Assembly (NCBI GenBank): GCA_963663635.2
Contig: CAXXMY010000011.1
Location: forward strand, 496,001-560,000
Source: Poriferisodalis sp963663635
Lineage (GTDB): Bacteria > Actinomycetota > Acidimicrobiia > Acidimicrobiales > Poriferisodalaceae
DNA: 64,000 nt
Direction of reading: 5' to 3'
Shown here in pieces: positions 8,668 through 17,274 of this stretch (position 1 is the first letter of the stretch; each line of letters starts with the position of its first letter). Under the pieces are notes generated by a model. That model was not told where the DNA came from. It ran no database searches and saw only the letters and a list, made by a program, of their open reading frames with translations. The translations under genes and the position numbers were made by a program.

Positions 8668-10091
8668 CCGCGGGCGGCGACTGGGAGACCGTCATCGGGC
8701 TTGAGGTTCACGTCGAGCTTGCGACGGCCACCAAGCTGTTCTCGGCAGCGCCGAGCCGGTTCGGCGACGAGCCCAACACCAACGTGACGCCGGTCTGTTT
8801 GGGTTTGCCCGGCTCGCTGCCGGTCCTGAATCGCCGTGCCGTCGAGCTGGCCATATCGGTGGGACTCGCACTTAACTGCGACATCCGTCCCTCGGTCTTC
8901 CACCGCAAGAATTACTTCTATCCCGACATGCCGAAGGATTATCAGATCAGCCAGTACGACCAGCCGATCTGCGCCGATGGCTTCCTGGATGTGCCCGGCG
9001 GCCGCAGGGTGGGTATCGAACGTGCGCATCTCGAGGAAGATGCGGGCAAGACGACGCACATCGGCGGTGCCGATGGCCGCATTCATGGCGCGGTCGGTGC
9101 ACTCGTGGATTACAACCGCGCCGGCACGCCGCTGCTCGAGATCGTGTCACGACCCGATATCCGCTCGGCAGCGCAGGCCAGCGCCTACGTCGAGGAGGTG
9201 CGTGCGATCCTGCTGGTGCTCGGAGCGTCCGATGCTCGCCTCGAAGAGGGCTCGATGCGCGTGGATGCGAACATCAGTGTGCGCCCAGCCGGCGCGCAGG
9301 AACTGCGAACCCGCTGCGAAGTCAAGAATCTCAACTCGCTGCGGTCGCTGCGCAACGCCATTGACTTCGAAGCGCGGCGACACATCGGGCTGTACGAAGC
9401 AGGCGATGCTCCGGTGCAGGAGACGCGTCACTGGGCCGAGGACGGCCGCACGCACTCGCTGCGGTCGAAGGAAGAAGCCGACGACTACCGCTACTTCCCA
9501 GAACCGGATCTGGTTCCGCTGGTGCCCGACGACGCGTGGATCGAGCAGGTGCGCGCTTCCATGCCCGAGCTACCTGCCGCTTTGCGGTCACGCTTGGATG
9601 CTCTGGGCGCCGATCCCGCTGATGCCCACGTCGTCGTGGGCCGGGCCCTGGCACCGCTCGTGCTGGGCGCAGTCGAACTCGGGGCCGACGCCGGGCGCAC
9701 CGTCACCCACGCCGTCCAGAACCTCGCACTCGACGGTGCCGAGCTGATTGAGCCGCGACAGCTAGCGGCGCTTGTCGCCATGGAGACGTCCGGCCAGCTG
9801 ACGGCCACCCAGGCCAAGACGGTTCTCGCGCAGATGTGCTTGCGGGCGCGCAGCGCAGCGGCCGACCCGGCAACCATCGCAGCCGAGCTGGGCTTCGAAG
9901 CAATGGAATCGGGCGAGCTTGAAGCTCTCGTGGAACAAGCCATCGCCGAGAACCCGCAGGCGTGGCAGAAGTACTGCGCAGGCGAGGCCAAAGTGGCGGG
10001 CGTGTTCGTGGGTGCCGTGATGAAGGCCACCCGGGGCCAAGCCGACGGCAAGGCTGTCAACCAGATCCTCGCCCAGCGCCGTAACGCTTGA
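8664..10091 (+). CDS. gatB: Aspartyl/glutamyl-tRNA amidotransferase subunit B
   Basis: GatB is the kinase/transamidase subunit that activates Glu-tRNA(Gln) and receives ammonia from GatA. GTG at 8664 was chosen because GGGGAGGA sits just upstream and it overlaps the gatA stop; the frame continues upstream but only as shadow. The 475-residue product carries family motifs: GLEVHVEL, the KNYFYPDMPKDYQISQYD segment, the DYNRAGTPLLEIV loop, EVKNLNS, and the C-terminal YqeY-like tail (GKAVNQILAQR). The operon gatC-gatA-gatB is complete. Confidence 0.97.
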   Translation: MTAGGDWETVIGLEVHVELATATKLFSAAPSRFGDEPNTNVTPVCLGLPGSLPVLNRRAVELAISVGLALNCDIRPSVFHRKNYFYPDMPKDYQISQYDQPICADGFLDVPGGRRVGIERAHLEEDAGKTTHIGGADGRIHGAVGALVDYNRAGTPLLEIVSRPDIRSAAQASAYVEEVRAILLVLGASDARLEEGSMRVDANISVRPAGAQELRTRCEVKNLNSLRSLRNAIDFEARRHIGLYEAGDAPVQETRHWAEDGRTHSLRSKEEADDYRYFPEPDLVPLVPDDAWIEQVRASMPELPAALRSRLDALGADPADAHVVVGRALAPLVLGAVELGADAGRTVTHAVQNLALDGAELIEPRQLAALVAMETSGQLTATQAKTVLAQMCLRARSAAADPATIAAELGFEAMESGELEALVEQAIAENPQAWQKYCAGEAKVAGVFVGAVMKATRGQADGKAVNQILAQRRNA

Positions 10092-10170
10092 ACGCTCTTC
10101 GCCTCCATCCGATCGGTCCGCTCGCGTCAGTCGTAACATCTCACAGAGAGCGGGCGACCAGAGGAAATTG

Positions 10171-11910
10171 ATGACCCAATCCGAAATTGACGTCATCGCT
10201 CGCGCCTTGCGCCTGCCATCCGGCGCGAACTTCGTGCGATGTGCCTTGCAAGTGAACCCCCACCACTACGGAGAGAGCTACCGCGGAGCGCCGAACGATG
10301 GTGACGCGGCAAGCTACGCAGCAAAGCTAGTGGACGAGGCCCGCGAACTTGAAATCAGCGTCCTCGCCATAACGGACCACAATAGTGTTCAGGATGTAGC
10401 CACAATTCAAGAGGCTGCGATCGGATCCGGTGTCGTTGTGCTGCCTGGTTTCGAGATCGAGTCGACTGACGGGATACATGTTCTCTGCATTTATGACTCC
10501 GACACCAGTACAGCTCAACTCGAACGCTTTCTCGGCGAGTTCGGCATCCGCGAAACTGGACCATCAAGCAAACCCTGCAGCAAGGATTTTGCAGGAATCC
10601 TGTATACGGTGTCTAGCCAAGGCGGGATCGCGATCGCTGCGCACGCCATCGGCTCAAAAGGACTATTCCAAGCACTTCAGAAGAATGCTCGGGCGTTGGC
10701 GTGGAAAAACGAGCGCCTGCTGGCGATACAGATTCCTTCATCGATCGACAATCTACAAGAAGGGCCTCGCACGATCATCCGAAATGAGGTGCAAGAGTAT
10801 GCGCGCACTTACTTGGCCGGCACGCGCCAGGCACTAGCGGTGGTCAATGCGAAAGATGTCGCCCACATCGAAGATTTGGGTGACGAACGCGCGACCACCC
10901 TCATCAAGTTCTCTGGTTCGCCCAGTGTCGAAGGGCTGCGACAGGCCTTTCTCGACCCGGACTCGCGCATCCGCCTCAACACCGATGACACTCCTGATGA
11001 ACACTCCGAATTGGTGGCGCTCGCGTGGATCGGCGGATTCCTTGACGGTGGAGCCATCCACTTCAATCCGAATCTCAATGTTCTCATCGGTGGCCGTGGC
11101 GCTGGCAAATCCACTGTCCTCGAGAGTATTCGTTATGTATTGGACCTTGAACCCGCGAGTGTAGAAGCCCGCAATGCCCACCGCGACATCGTCCGTCATG
11201 TGCTCCGCAGCGGTACCAAGGTTTCGTTGCTAGTGCGATCGCTCCATCCTGCCGAGCGTCAGTACTGCATTGAACGGACCGTGCCAAATCCTCCCATTGT
11301 GCGTGACGAACAAGGCCAAGTGTCCAACCTTCGACCCGTTGACGTACTGCCTCATGTCGAAGTCTTCGGTCAACACGAGATTTCTGAGCTCACTCGCAGC
11401 GGACCCCATCTCACCGGTCTCTTGTACAGGTTCGTGCGCACCGATGTCGATCTCGACGCACGTAAAACGAGCATTCAGCGTGAGCTACGAGCCTCTCGAC
11501 AGTCGCTCCTTGATGCTGATGCCGAACTGGCGTCGATCGACGAGCGCCTAGCGGAACTCCCTCAACTCCAAGAGACGCTGGAACGCTTTCAGGAGGCAGG
11601 TCTCGAAGAACGCCTTCGTGATCAGAGTTTGCTGGTTCGAGAGTCCCGGATCATCGACTCCATCCCGGAGCGGGTGGAGCCGTTGCGCGAAGCCGTGACG
11701 ACGCTGCGTCAGGAGCTTCCCCTCGATCGAGCATTCCTGTCCGCGCGAGCGCTGGCCGACTTGCCTGGTGGTCCGATTCTCGATGTGGCTAACGCGGTAC
11801 TTCAGGAATTGAGCGAAGCACTCGAGACTGCGGCCGGCCAAATCGAGAGTGCGCTGGCACGAGCTGACCAGCGCATCGATGCGATCTCGTCCAATTGGTC
11901 CGATCATTGA
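10171..11910 (+). CDS. N-terminal half of a broken PHP-domain / SMC-type ATPase (TrlF-like)
   Basis: This 579-residue frame is the front of a gene interrupted by a 98-bp tandem duplication that brings in TGA at 11908-11910. An N-terminal PHP-like phosphoesterase domain (about 20-270) keeps the ITDHNS motif at 68-72 and HAIG near 158, but the expected first HxH is replaced by LQVN at 27-30. The ATPase begins near 295 with Walker A GGRGAGKST at 307-315, followed by a coiled-coil-prone arm. The layout matches proteins annotated as TrlF-family AAA-like ATPases (from memory). ATG at 10171 follows GAGGAAATTG; a TTG lies one codon upstream. Base composition is visibly less GC-rich than in gatB. As it stands the product lacks signature and Walker B. 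Confidence 0.8.
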   Translation: MTQSEIDVIARALRLPSGANFVRCALQVNPHHYGESYRGAPNDGDAASYAAKLVDEARELEISVLAITDHNSVQDVATIQEAAIGSGVVVLPGFEIESTDGIHVLCIYDSDTSTAQLERFLGEFGIRETGPSSKPCSKDFAGILYTVSSQGGIAIAAHAIGSKGLFQALQKNARALAWKNERLLAIQIPSSIDNLQEGPRTIIRNEVQEYARTYLAGTRQALAVVNAKDVAHIEDLGDERATTLIKFSGSPSVEGLRQAFLDPDSRIRLNTDDTPDEHSELVALAWIGGFLDGGAIHFNPNLNVLIGGRGAGKSTVLESIRYVLDLEPASVEARNAHRDIVRHVLRSGTKVSLLVRSLHPAERQYCIERTVPNPPIVRDEQGQVSNLRPVDVLPHVEVFGQHEISELTRSGPHLTGLLYRFVRTDVDLDARKTSIQRELRASRQSLLDADAELASIDERLAELPQLQETLERFQEAGLEERLRDQSLLVRESRIIDSIPERVEPLREAVTTLRQELPLDRAFLSARALADLPGGPILDVANAVLQELSEALETAAGQIESALARADQRIDAISSNWSDH

Positions 11911-12003
11911 GCGAAGCACTCGAGACTGCGGCCGGCCAAATCGAGAGTGCGCTGGCACGAGCTGACCAGCGCATCGATGCGATCTCGTCCAATTGGTCCG
12001 ATC
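11808..12003 (+). repeat. Perfect 98-bp tandem duplication inside the ATPase gene
   Basis: Bases 11808-11905 are repeated exactly as 11906-12003 (identity runs one base further). The unit encodes the arm segment around ETAAGQIESALARADQRIDA. Because 98 is not divisible by three, the second copy shifts the frame and a TGA appears at once. Removing one copy gives a single uninterrupted frame from 10171 to 12983 of 904 residues. No mismatch separates the copies, so the event is recent or an assembly artefact. Confidence 0.95.
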
Positions 12004-12983
12004 ACAAATCAGTAATCGACGCGAATTATCACGCGATCTTGCGTGACTTGCAGAAGTCAGCAATAGATGGAGAAGAGTTTATGCGGCTGCGGCGCAATAT
12101 CGAAAACCTGCGCCCACTCGAAGAACGTCGGGCGGTGCTCGTGAGCTTGCGGGCGGAAGCACGTCAACGTCGTCGGAATTTGCTTGACGAGTGGGAGAGC
12201 GTCAAGGCCACACAGTTCCGCGAACTCGATAGTGCCGCCAAGCAGGTCAGCAGGAGGTTACGTGGCTACGTCAAGGTCGAAGTCACCGCGGCTGGCGATC
12301 GGTCGCCATTGTCGGAATTGCTGCGGAATGAGGTTGGCGGCAGATTGACGGAGTCGATCAGGCAACTCGAAGCAGCGGATGAACTGTCACTTGCGGACTT
12401 CGTGACCCGCTGCCGCGAAGGTGCAAATAACCTGGCGAAGCGATTCGGACTAACGAAGACGCAGGCAGAGAATCTCGCCGGCGCTGGCGAAGCCACGCTC
12501 ATGCAAGTTGAAGAACTGGAGTTGCCGCCGACGACCGACCTTTTCCTGAACACATCTGGGGACAACAACGTGGAGACTTGGCAGTCGCTCGCTCAGCTAT
12601 CGAAGGGTCAAAAGGCTACTGCAGTTCTGCTCTTGTTGCTGCTAGAATCAAAGGCGCCACTAATTATCGACCAACCCGAGGACGACCTCGACAACCGCTT
12701 CATTAGCGAGGTGATCGTTGAGAAGATGCGCGACAGCAAGCGTCGTCGCCAATTCGTCTTCTCCACGCACAATGCAAATATCCCCGTGCTCGGCGATGCT
12801 GAACTCATCTTGGGCCTCGACGCGAAAGGTGAAGCCGACGATGCAAACGACGTAGGCAGGGCCTTCATCGGCTCCGAACACATGGGGTCAATTGACAGGC
12901 CGTCGGTACGCGCGCTGGTCGAGGATATTCTCGAAGGCGGCAAGGATGCTTTCGAAAAGCGACGCCGGAAGTACGGGTTCTAG
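11895..12983 (+). CDS. C-terminal half of the broken PHP / SMC-type ATPase
   Basis: This 362-residue frame reopens in the second repeat copy and could only start from TTG at 11895. It carries the rest of the coiled-coil arm and the C-terminal ATPase lobe: the ABC-type signature AQLSKGQKA and Walker B LIIDQPEDDLDN, followed by the FVFSTHNANIPVLGDAE D-loop/H-loop region. These complete the Walker A in the upstream half, confirming that one ancestral gene is split. It ends 9 bases before the AlbA_2-domain gene. Independent translation of this half is possible but not supported by a ribosome binding site. Confidence 0.75.
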   Translation: MVRSLSEALETAAGQIESALARADQRIDAISSNWSDHKSVIDANYHAILRDLQKSAIDGEEFMRLRRNIENLRPLEERRAVLVSLRAEARQRRRNLLDEWESVKATQFRELDSAAKQVSRRLRGYVKVEVTAAGDRSPLSELLRNEVGGRLTESIRQLEAADELSLADFVTRCREGANNLAKRFGLTKTQAENLAGAGEATLMQVEELELPPTTDLFLNTSGDNNVETWQSLAQLSKGQKATAVLLLLLLESKAPLIIDQPEDDLDNRFISEVIVEKMRDSKRRRQFVFSTHNANIPVLGDAELILGLDAKGEADDANDVGRAFIGSEHMGSIDRPSVRALVEDILEGGKDAFEKRRRKYGF

Positions 12984-12992
12984 AGGCCCTCA

Positions 12993-14213
12993 GTGAATCG
13001 TACGGATCTACTCCAACTGATCGCTAATGGCGAGAACTCACGCGTCGAGTTCAAGCGTGACGACGTACAACCGGGCAAGGTTGCAACGGAGATGGCTGGG
13101 TTGCTTAACCACGAAGGCGGGCATGTCCTGCTCGGAGTGGAAGACGACGGCACAGTGTTGGGAATGACGCGGGCGGCGCAACAGGCCGAGGAGTGGGTGA
13201 TGCAGATGGCTCGTGATCACCTCCTACCGCCTGTGATCCCAACGTGGGAGCTCGGCGAGTCCGAAGAGGGTGTCGTCGTGGGCATCCTGACAGTGCCAGC
13301 CAACGCCCCCGACAAGCCCTACAAGGTCAAGCAGGGATCGCACTGGGTCACCAAGGTTCGGGTCGGCACGACCACTCGTGATGCCACGCGCGAAGAAGAG
13401 CAACGGTTGTACCAGCATTCTGGCGGCCTCCGCTACGGCCTCAAGCCCGTGCCCGGTGCCAGCGTTGCGGACCTGGATGGACGACGTCTGAGGGACTACT
13501 TCGTCCGCATCCGCGGCGACGAAGACACGCCGAGCGCTGGTTCAGACTCGTGGCGCAGGCTGCTCTGCAACTTGGAGCTTGCGACAGAGGCGGCTGCGGA
13601 GACGTACACCACCGTTGATGGCATGCTGCTGTTCGGTTCCAATACTGGGCGATTCCTGCCGCAGTGCGGGATTCGAGCTGTCTGCTTCGTGGGCCGCGAA
13701 CCTGACTATGCGACGCGAGCAGACGAGAGCATCAAGGGCCCCTTGGTGCCCTTGTGCTCGGCAGATGGCGCGTTGATCGAGACGGGCATGGTGGAGCGGG
13801 CACTCGACTTCGTTCGTCGCAACACAGGCGTGACGGCTTCGCTCGAAGAGGGTCGACGTGTCGAACGCCGCGACTATCCGGCGACGGCGGTACGCGAGAT
13901 TGTCGTCAACGCACTTGTACATCGCGACTACAGCATCGTTGGCACCGATGTGCTGCTGTCGATCTTCGATGATCGACTAGAAGTCCAGAGTCCAGGCAAC
14001 TTGCCGAATACCGTTGACATCGATGGCATCCGCGCCGGCGCACGCTATGCGCGCAACCAGGTGGTGATGAGCATCATGCGTGACTACGGCTACGTCGAGG
14101 GCCTCGGTATGGGCATTCGCCGTCATGTCATCCCCGCGATGAATGCACACAACGGAACCGAGCCCGAACTCGTGGAAGAAGGGGCTCGCTTCACAGTGCG
14201 ACTGTGGAAGTAG
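12993..14213 (+). CDS. Schlafen AlbA_2 domain protein with C-terminal HATPase (RecG-C-like) domain
   Basis: The 406-residue product starts with an AlbA_2 (Schlafen-type, putative nucleic-acid binding) domain, about residues 1-135: ENSRVEFKRDD, AGLLNHEGGHVLLGVEDDG and KVRVGTTTRDAT. Its C-terminal part (about 290-405) is the GHKL-like fold often named RecG C-terminal-like: PATAVREIVVNALVHRDYS, IFDDRLEVQSPGNLP and NQVVMSIMRDYGYVEGLGMGI. Such proteins are often seen as regulators or defence-island components; function is unproven. GTG start 9 bases after the ATPase gene, so the two form one unit. It converges with the MATE gene, leaving 10 bases between stops. Confidence 0.85.
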   Translation: MNRTDLLQLIANGENSRVEFKRDDVQPGKVATEMAGLLNHEGGHVLLGVEDDGTVLGMTRAAQQAEEWVMQMARDHLLPPVIPTWELGESEEGVVVGILTVPANAPDKPYKVKQGSHWVTKVRVGTTTRDATREEEQRLYQHSGGLRYGLKPVPGASVADLDGRRLRDYFVRIRGDEDTPSAGSDSWRRLLCNLELATEAAAETYTTVDGMLLFGSNTGRFLPQCGIRAVCFVGREPDYATRADESIKGPLVPLCSADGALIETGMVERALDFVRRNTGVTASLEEGRRVERRDYPATAVREIVVNALVHRDYSIVGTDVLLSIFDDRLEVQSPGNLPNTVDIDGIRAGARYARNQVVMSIMRDYGYVEGLGMGIRRHVIPAMNAHNGTEPELVEEGARFTVRLWK

Positions 14214-14223
14214 GCGTTTGGGC

Positions 14224-15534
14224 TCAGGTCTCGCCGGTTCGCAGCCAGGCATTGCCGCGGAAGCGGATCCACTGCGGCGCGACACGCAGGCACATGAACA
14301 CGATCAGAGCGGCCCACAGCCAGCCGATCCCCAGATCGGCCCAGCGGACGGCCCCGCCGATGATCGCGAACACCACAGCGGCTGCTGCCATCGCTCGTGC
14401 CAGGAACGCAAGGTCGCCGGCGCCGATGAATATGCCGTCGAAGGCGAACGCGGCTGCATTGACCGGCTGCATCACGGCGACAAACAACAGCACGAACGCT
14501 CCGAGGGATACCACTTCAGGATCTGTGCTGAAGATTGAGGCGAGGGGAGTGCGAAACAGCACCAGCAGTGCGCCGATCACCACACTGAACTGCAGGCTCA
14601 TGCCGATCATTCGAACGCTGGCGGCTCGTGCAATAGCGGGCCGTCCCGCACCTAGCTCCTTCGCAACCATGGCCTGGCCGGCGATCGCAACGGCATCGAG
14701 AGCGAGGGCGAGCAGTGCCCAGATCTCGGCTCCGATCTGGTGCGAGGCGACTTCGGTGGTGCCGATCCGCGAGGCGAGTATCGCAGCCAGCACGAACGCA
14801 CCCCGCAAGGCGCTTGTGCGCACGAACATTTGCAAGCCGACCCGCGCGTAGCGCCGCGCCGCAGCCGCCACGAGACGCAGCGAGACACCGGCGGAACGCG
14901 CCCGATTGCGCACGGCTGATGCAAAGAACGCGGCGGCGCCCCATTGGGCGATCACCGTCGACCAGGCAGACCCGGCGATGCCCATGTCGAGTTCGAACAC
15001 GAGCACGAGCTCGATCACGAGATTGCCCGCCGCGGCCGCGACTGCTACGAGCAGAGGCGTGATGGTGTCCTGAGCGCCGCGCAGATAGCCCGTCGCGGCC
15101 ATGGCCAGCAGCAGGGGAGTGAATCCGATGAGGCTGATGCGCAGGTACGTCAGCGCGAACTCTGCCACTTCGTCGGTCGGACCGAACAGACCCACGAGCC
15201 AGTCCGAAGCTGCCCATAACCCGAGACTCACCACAACGCCGAAACCCGCCGCAAGCCACATGCCTGCGATGCCCTGCTCTGCGGCGCGCTGGGGCGAGCC
15301 GGCGCCGACGAGCCGGCCGACGAGGCCGGTCGTGCCATATGCCAGGAAGATGAGCGCAGCGTGGGCGCTGAGCAGGATCGCGGTAGCGATCGCGAGTCCG
15401 GCAAGCTGGGGAGTGCCGAGTCTCCCGACGATCGCCGTGTCGGTCACGACATAGAGCGGTTCGGCGATCAACGCCCCGAACGCTGGAACCGCCAACAGCA
15501 TGATCTCGCGGTCATAGACCGTGCGCCGGAACAC
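14224..15534 (-). CDS. MATE-family efflux transporter
   Basis: The 436-residue product is almost entirely hydrophobic, with about twelve transmembrane segments in two similar halves, as in MATE (DinF/NorM) antiporters that expel drugs or metabolites using a cation gradient. Family features include IMLLAVPAFGALIAEPLYVVTDTAIVGRLG at the first helix, AYGTTGLVGRLVGAG, GYLRGAQDTITPLL, and DGIFIGAGDLAFLARAMAAA in the second half. The short extra-membrane tails favour the DinF-like branch. It starts with GTG at 15534; no ATG in frame fits better. It lies 34 bases downstream of the sugar-dehydrogenase gene on the same strand. Confidence 0.92.
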   Translation of the reverse strand: MFRRTVYDREIMLLAVPAFGALIAEPLYVVTDTAIVGRLGTPQLAGLAIATAILLSAHAALIFLAYGTTGLVGRLVGAGSPQRAAEQGIAGMWLAAGFGVVVSLGLWAASDWLVGLFGPTDEVAEFALTYLRISLIGFTPLLLAMAATGYLRGAQDTITPLLVAVAAAAGNLVIELVLVFELDMGIAGSAWSTVIAQWGAAAFFASAVRNRARSAGVSLRLVAAAARRYARVGLQMFVRTSALRGAFVLAAILASRIGTTEVASHQIGAEIWALLALALDAVAIAGQAMVAKELGAGRPAIARAASVRMIGMSLQFSVVIGALLVLFRTPLASIFSTDPEVVSLGAFVLLFVAVMQPVNAAAFAFDGIFIGAGDLAFLARAMAAAAVVFAIIGGAVRWADLGIGWLWAALIVFMCLRVAPQWIRFRGNAWLRTGET

Positions 15535-15568
15535 GGTTATGCGCCGATTTCGCGCGATTGTCCTGGCG

Positions 15569-16906
15569 TCATCCGGCGAGACGCCACACGCCGGTCTCCA
15601 TGTCGATCACGTACATTTCGCCAGCCGCGTCGACGGCAAAACCGACCGGCCGTGGCGTGCTCACGCCGAGGTGAGTGACCTCGTCAGGCTGCGCGCCAAG
15701 CGCTACCGCCGCGGCGTAGATGTCGCCGCCGCAGAGGTCGGCGAACACGTAGCGCCCTGCCAGCCAGCCGAGCTCGTCGCCCCGGTAGATGTGACCCCCG
15801 ATCACGGCGCACAGGCCGCGCCCGTGCCGGTATTCGAAGTCGGGCGGCCGGTGGTTGCTGATTTCGGGACCGACAAAGCGGCGGCTGCCTTCGAACGAGT
15901 TCCAGCCCAAGTTGGCACCGCCTTCGTCGAGGCCGAGCACAGTGATCTCTTCAATGCACTGCTGGCCGACGTCGGCGATCCATAACGTGCCGGTCTCGTC
16001 GTCGATGGACATTCGAAACGGGTTGCGTGCGCCGTAGGCCCATATGCGCGGGTCGCTGCCCGATCCGAGATCCGGGTTGCCTGCCGCTGGCACCAGTTGC
16101 CAATCGTCGGTGGCGGAGCTGCCGTGTGTGTCGAGAGCGAAACGCAGTACCGCACCCAGCGGCGTGGCGAGATTCTGGCCATGATGGCGAGGGTCTCCGA
16201 AACCGCCTCCGTCGCCGAAGGACACGTAGAGCAGTCCGTCGGGATCGAACACCAGGTCGCCGCCGTTGTGCTGCGCATTGTTCTGCTCCACCGTCAGTAC
16301 GTCGGTGTAGTCACCCTGCAGCGCGGTGCGGTCATCGGTCGGCGTCAGCACCGTGAGCAGGCTGGCCCCCCGGCGGTCGGTGCGGTTGATCCACAGTCGG
16401 CCGTTCGGTCCCACCGTCATGCCCACCAGGCCCTGGTCGTGCTCGGCCGCGGTGTCCGATGAGAAATCGGCCACCGGCTGGGCGCTCAGCGTCGCCCCGT
16501 CGGCAGCGCTCCCGTCAACGGAGTCAATCAACGTGAAACGCCAAATGCGGCCACGGCGGTCGCCCACGAAGCCCCGGTCCGAGCGGTCAGGGTCGAACAC
16601 CATTACGGTCGCCTCGGCCAAGTCGATGAACGGCACGAGCAAGACGGTCTCGCTAGGTGCCGCCTCGCCGAGCGGGATCGCTCCGATCTCGGGCAGGCCC
16701 GCTGGGCATGGCGTATTTGATGCCACGTACTCGGGTGTCTGCGTCAACGGCAGCGTGGTCGCCGGCGGCTCGGGCGGGGCCGACCCGGCAGTGCTTGCCG
16801 CAGTGCTGCCGTCAGATCGGGAGACGTTGATGTCGATCGCACTGCACCCGGCGGCCACGATGAGGCACGCGCAGCCGATGACATGAGTCAGCAACCGCCC
16901 GCGCAC
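15569..16906 (-). CDS. PQQ-dependent sugar dehydrogenase-like lipoprotein
   Basis: The 445-residue protein has a lipoprotein signal peptide with lipobox IVAAGC (Cys at about 21), then a Ser/Thr/Pro-rich linker and a six-bladed propeller of the GSDH/Yli type. Diagnostic strings are AEHDQGLVGMTVGPNGRLW, HNGGDLVFDPDGLLYVSFGDGGG, WAYGARNPFRMSID and ADVGQQCIEEI, the usual active-site loops of soluble aldose dehydrogenases. Substrate cannot be told from sequence. GTG start at 16906. It diverges from the ilvB leader, so the 368 bases before ilvB serve both directions. Confidence 0.9.
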   Translation of the reverse strand: MRGRLLTHVIGCACLIVAAGCSAIDINVSRSDGSTAASTAGSAPPEPPATTLPLTQTPEYVASNTPCPAGLPEIGAIPLGEAAPSETVLLVPFIDLAEATVMVFDPDRSDRGFVGDRRGRIWRFTLIDSVDGSAADGATLSAQPVADFSSDTAAEHDQGLVGMTVGPNGRLWINRTDRRGASLLTVLTPTDDRTALQGDYTDVLTVEQNNAQHNGGDLVFDPDGLLYVSFGDGGGFGDPRHHGQNLATPLGAVLRFALDTHGSSATDDWQLVPAAGNPDLGSGSDPRIWAYGARNPFRMSIDDETGTLWIADVGQQCIEEITVLGLDEGGANLGWNSFEGSRRFVGPEISNHRPPDFEYRHGRGLCAVIGGHIYRGDELGWLAGRYVFADLCGGDIYAAAVALGAQPDEVTHLGVSTPRPVGFAVDAAGEMYVIDMETGVWRLAG

Positions 16907-16987
16907 CTGGTCAATCTACGTGCGGGTTCCGCCCCGACGACCGAGCATTCGGGGTGCGCGGCGCGCCTCGGTGCAGGGCAAACCAGG

Positions 16988-17016
16988 TTGCCGATGCGGG
17001 TCGCGCCCGACAGAAT
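16988..17016 (+). promoter_or_regulatory. Promoter for the ilvBNC leader transcript
   Basis: TTGCCG at 16988-16993 and CAGAAT at 17011-17016 are separated by exactly 17 bases and resemble a housekeeping sigma -35/-10 pair. Six bases after the -10 comes the ATG at 17023, so transcription would begin at or next to the start codon. That predicts a leaderless mRNA for the leader peptide. Inferred from spacing and match only. Confidence 0.55.
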
Positions 17017-17022
17017 GATCAG

Positions 17023-17085
17023 ATGAGCACGCGAGCCCGCCGACCTGCCAATCGTACCAGTCGCACCGTTCTCGTATTGTTCTAG
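17023..17085 (+). CDS. ilvBNC leader peptide (attenuator control peptide)
   Basis: A 20-residue frame starting MSTRARRPANR and ending VLVLF then TAG. Two Val and two Leu codons (17068-17079) sit directly before the stop, as expected for a peptide that senses charged branched-chain tRNAs. It lies 189 bases upstream of ilvB and is followed at once by a hairpin-terminator arrangement. Leader-peptide attenuation of ilvBNC is established in Corynebacterium glutamicum; this instance is inferred from sequence. No Shine-Dalgarno precedes it, consistent with leaderless initiation. Confidence 0.7.
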   Translation: MSTRARRPANRTSRTVLVLF

Positions 17086-17136
17086 GCGAGTTCGCCTCTT
17101 CGCGCTCGCCTCGCCTCCCGCCCGGGGGGCTTTTTT
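17084..17136 (+). terminator. Attenuator with Rho-independent terminator before ilvB
   Basis: The terminator is GCCTCCC (17113-17119), loop GCCC, GGGGGGC (17124-17130), then six T (17131-17136): a seven-pair stem with one G-T pair. Upstream, AGGCGA (17084-17089) can pair with TCGCCT (17092-17097) or GGCGAG (17085-17090) with CTCGCC (17110-17115). The second pairing overlaps the terminator's 5' arm, so it could act as antiterminator. The first stem overlaps the leader stop codon. This matches transcription attenuation by ribosome stalling; exact folding was not computed. Confidence 0.75.
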
Positions 17137-17274
17137 GTTGCCAACAAACGTTCAACACTCAACCCGCCCACGATCCAGCGCTCGCTCAACAACGCAAGCC
17201 CACCACGACGAGCTGGCCGCCGCCTTGCGACCGCCGCCCGACGACTACCCGACCGACATCACAGGAGAACCGCA

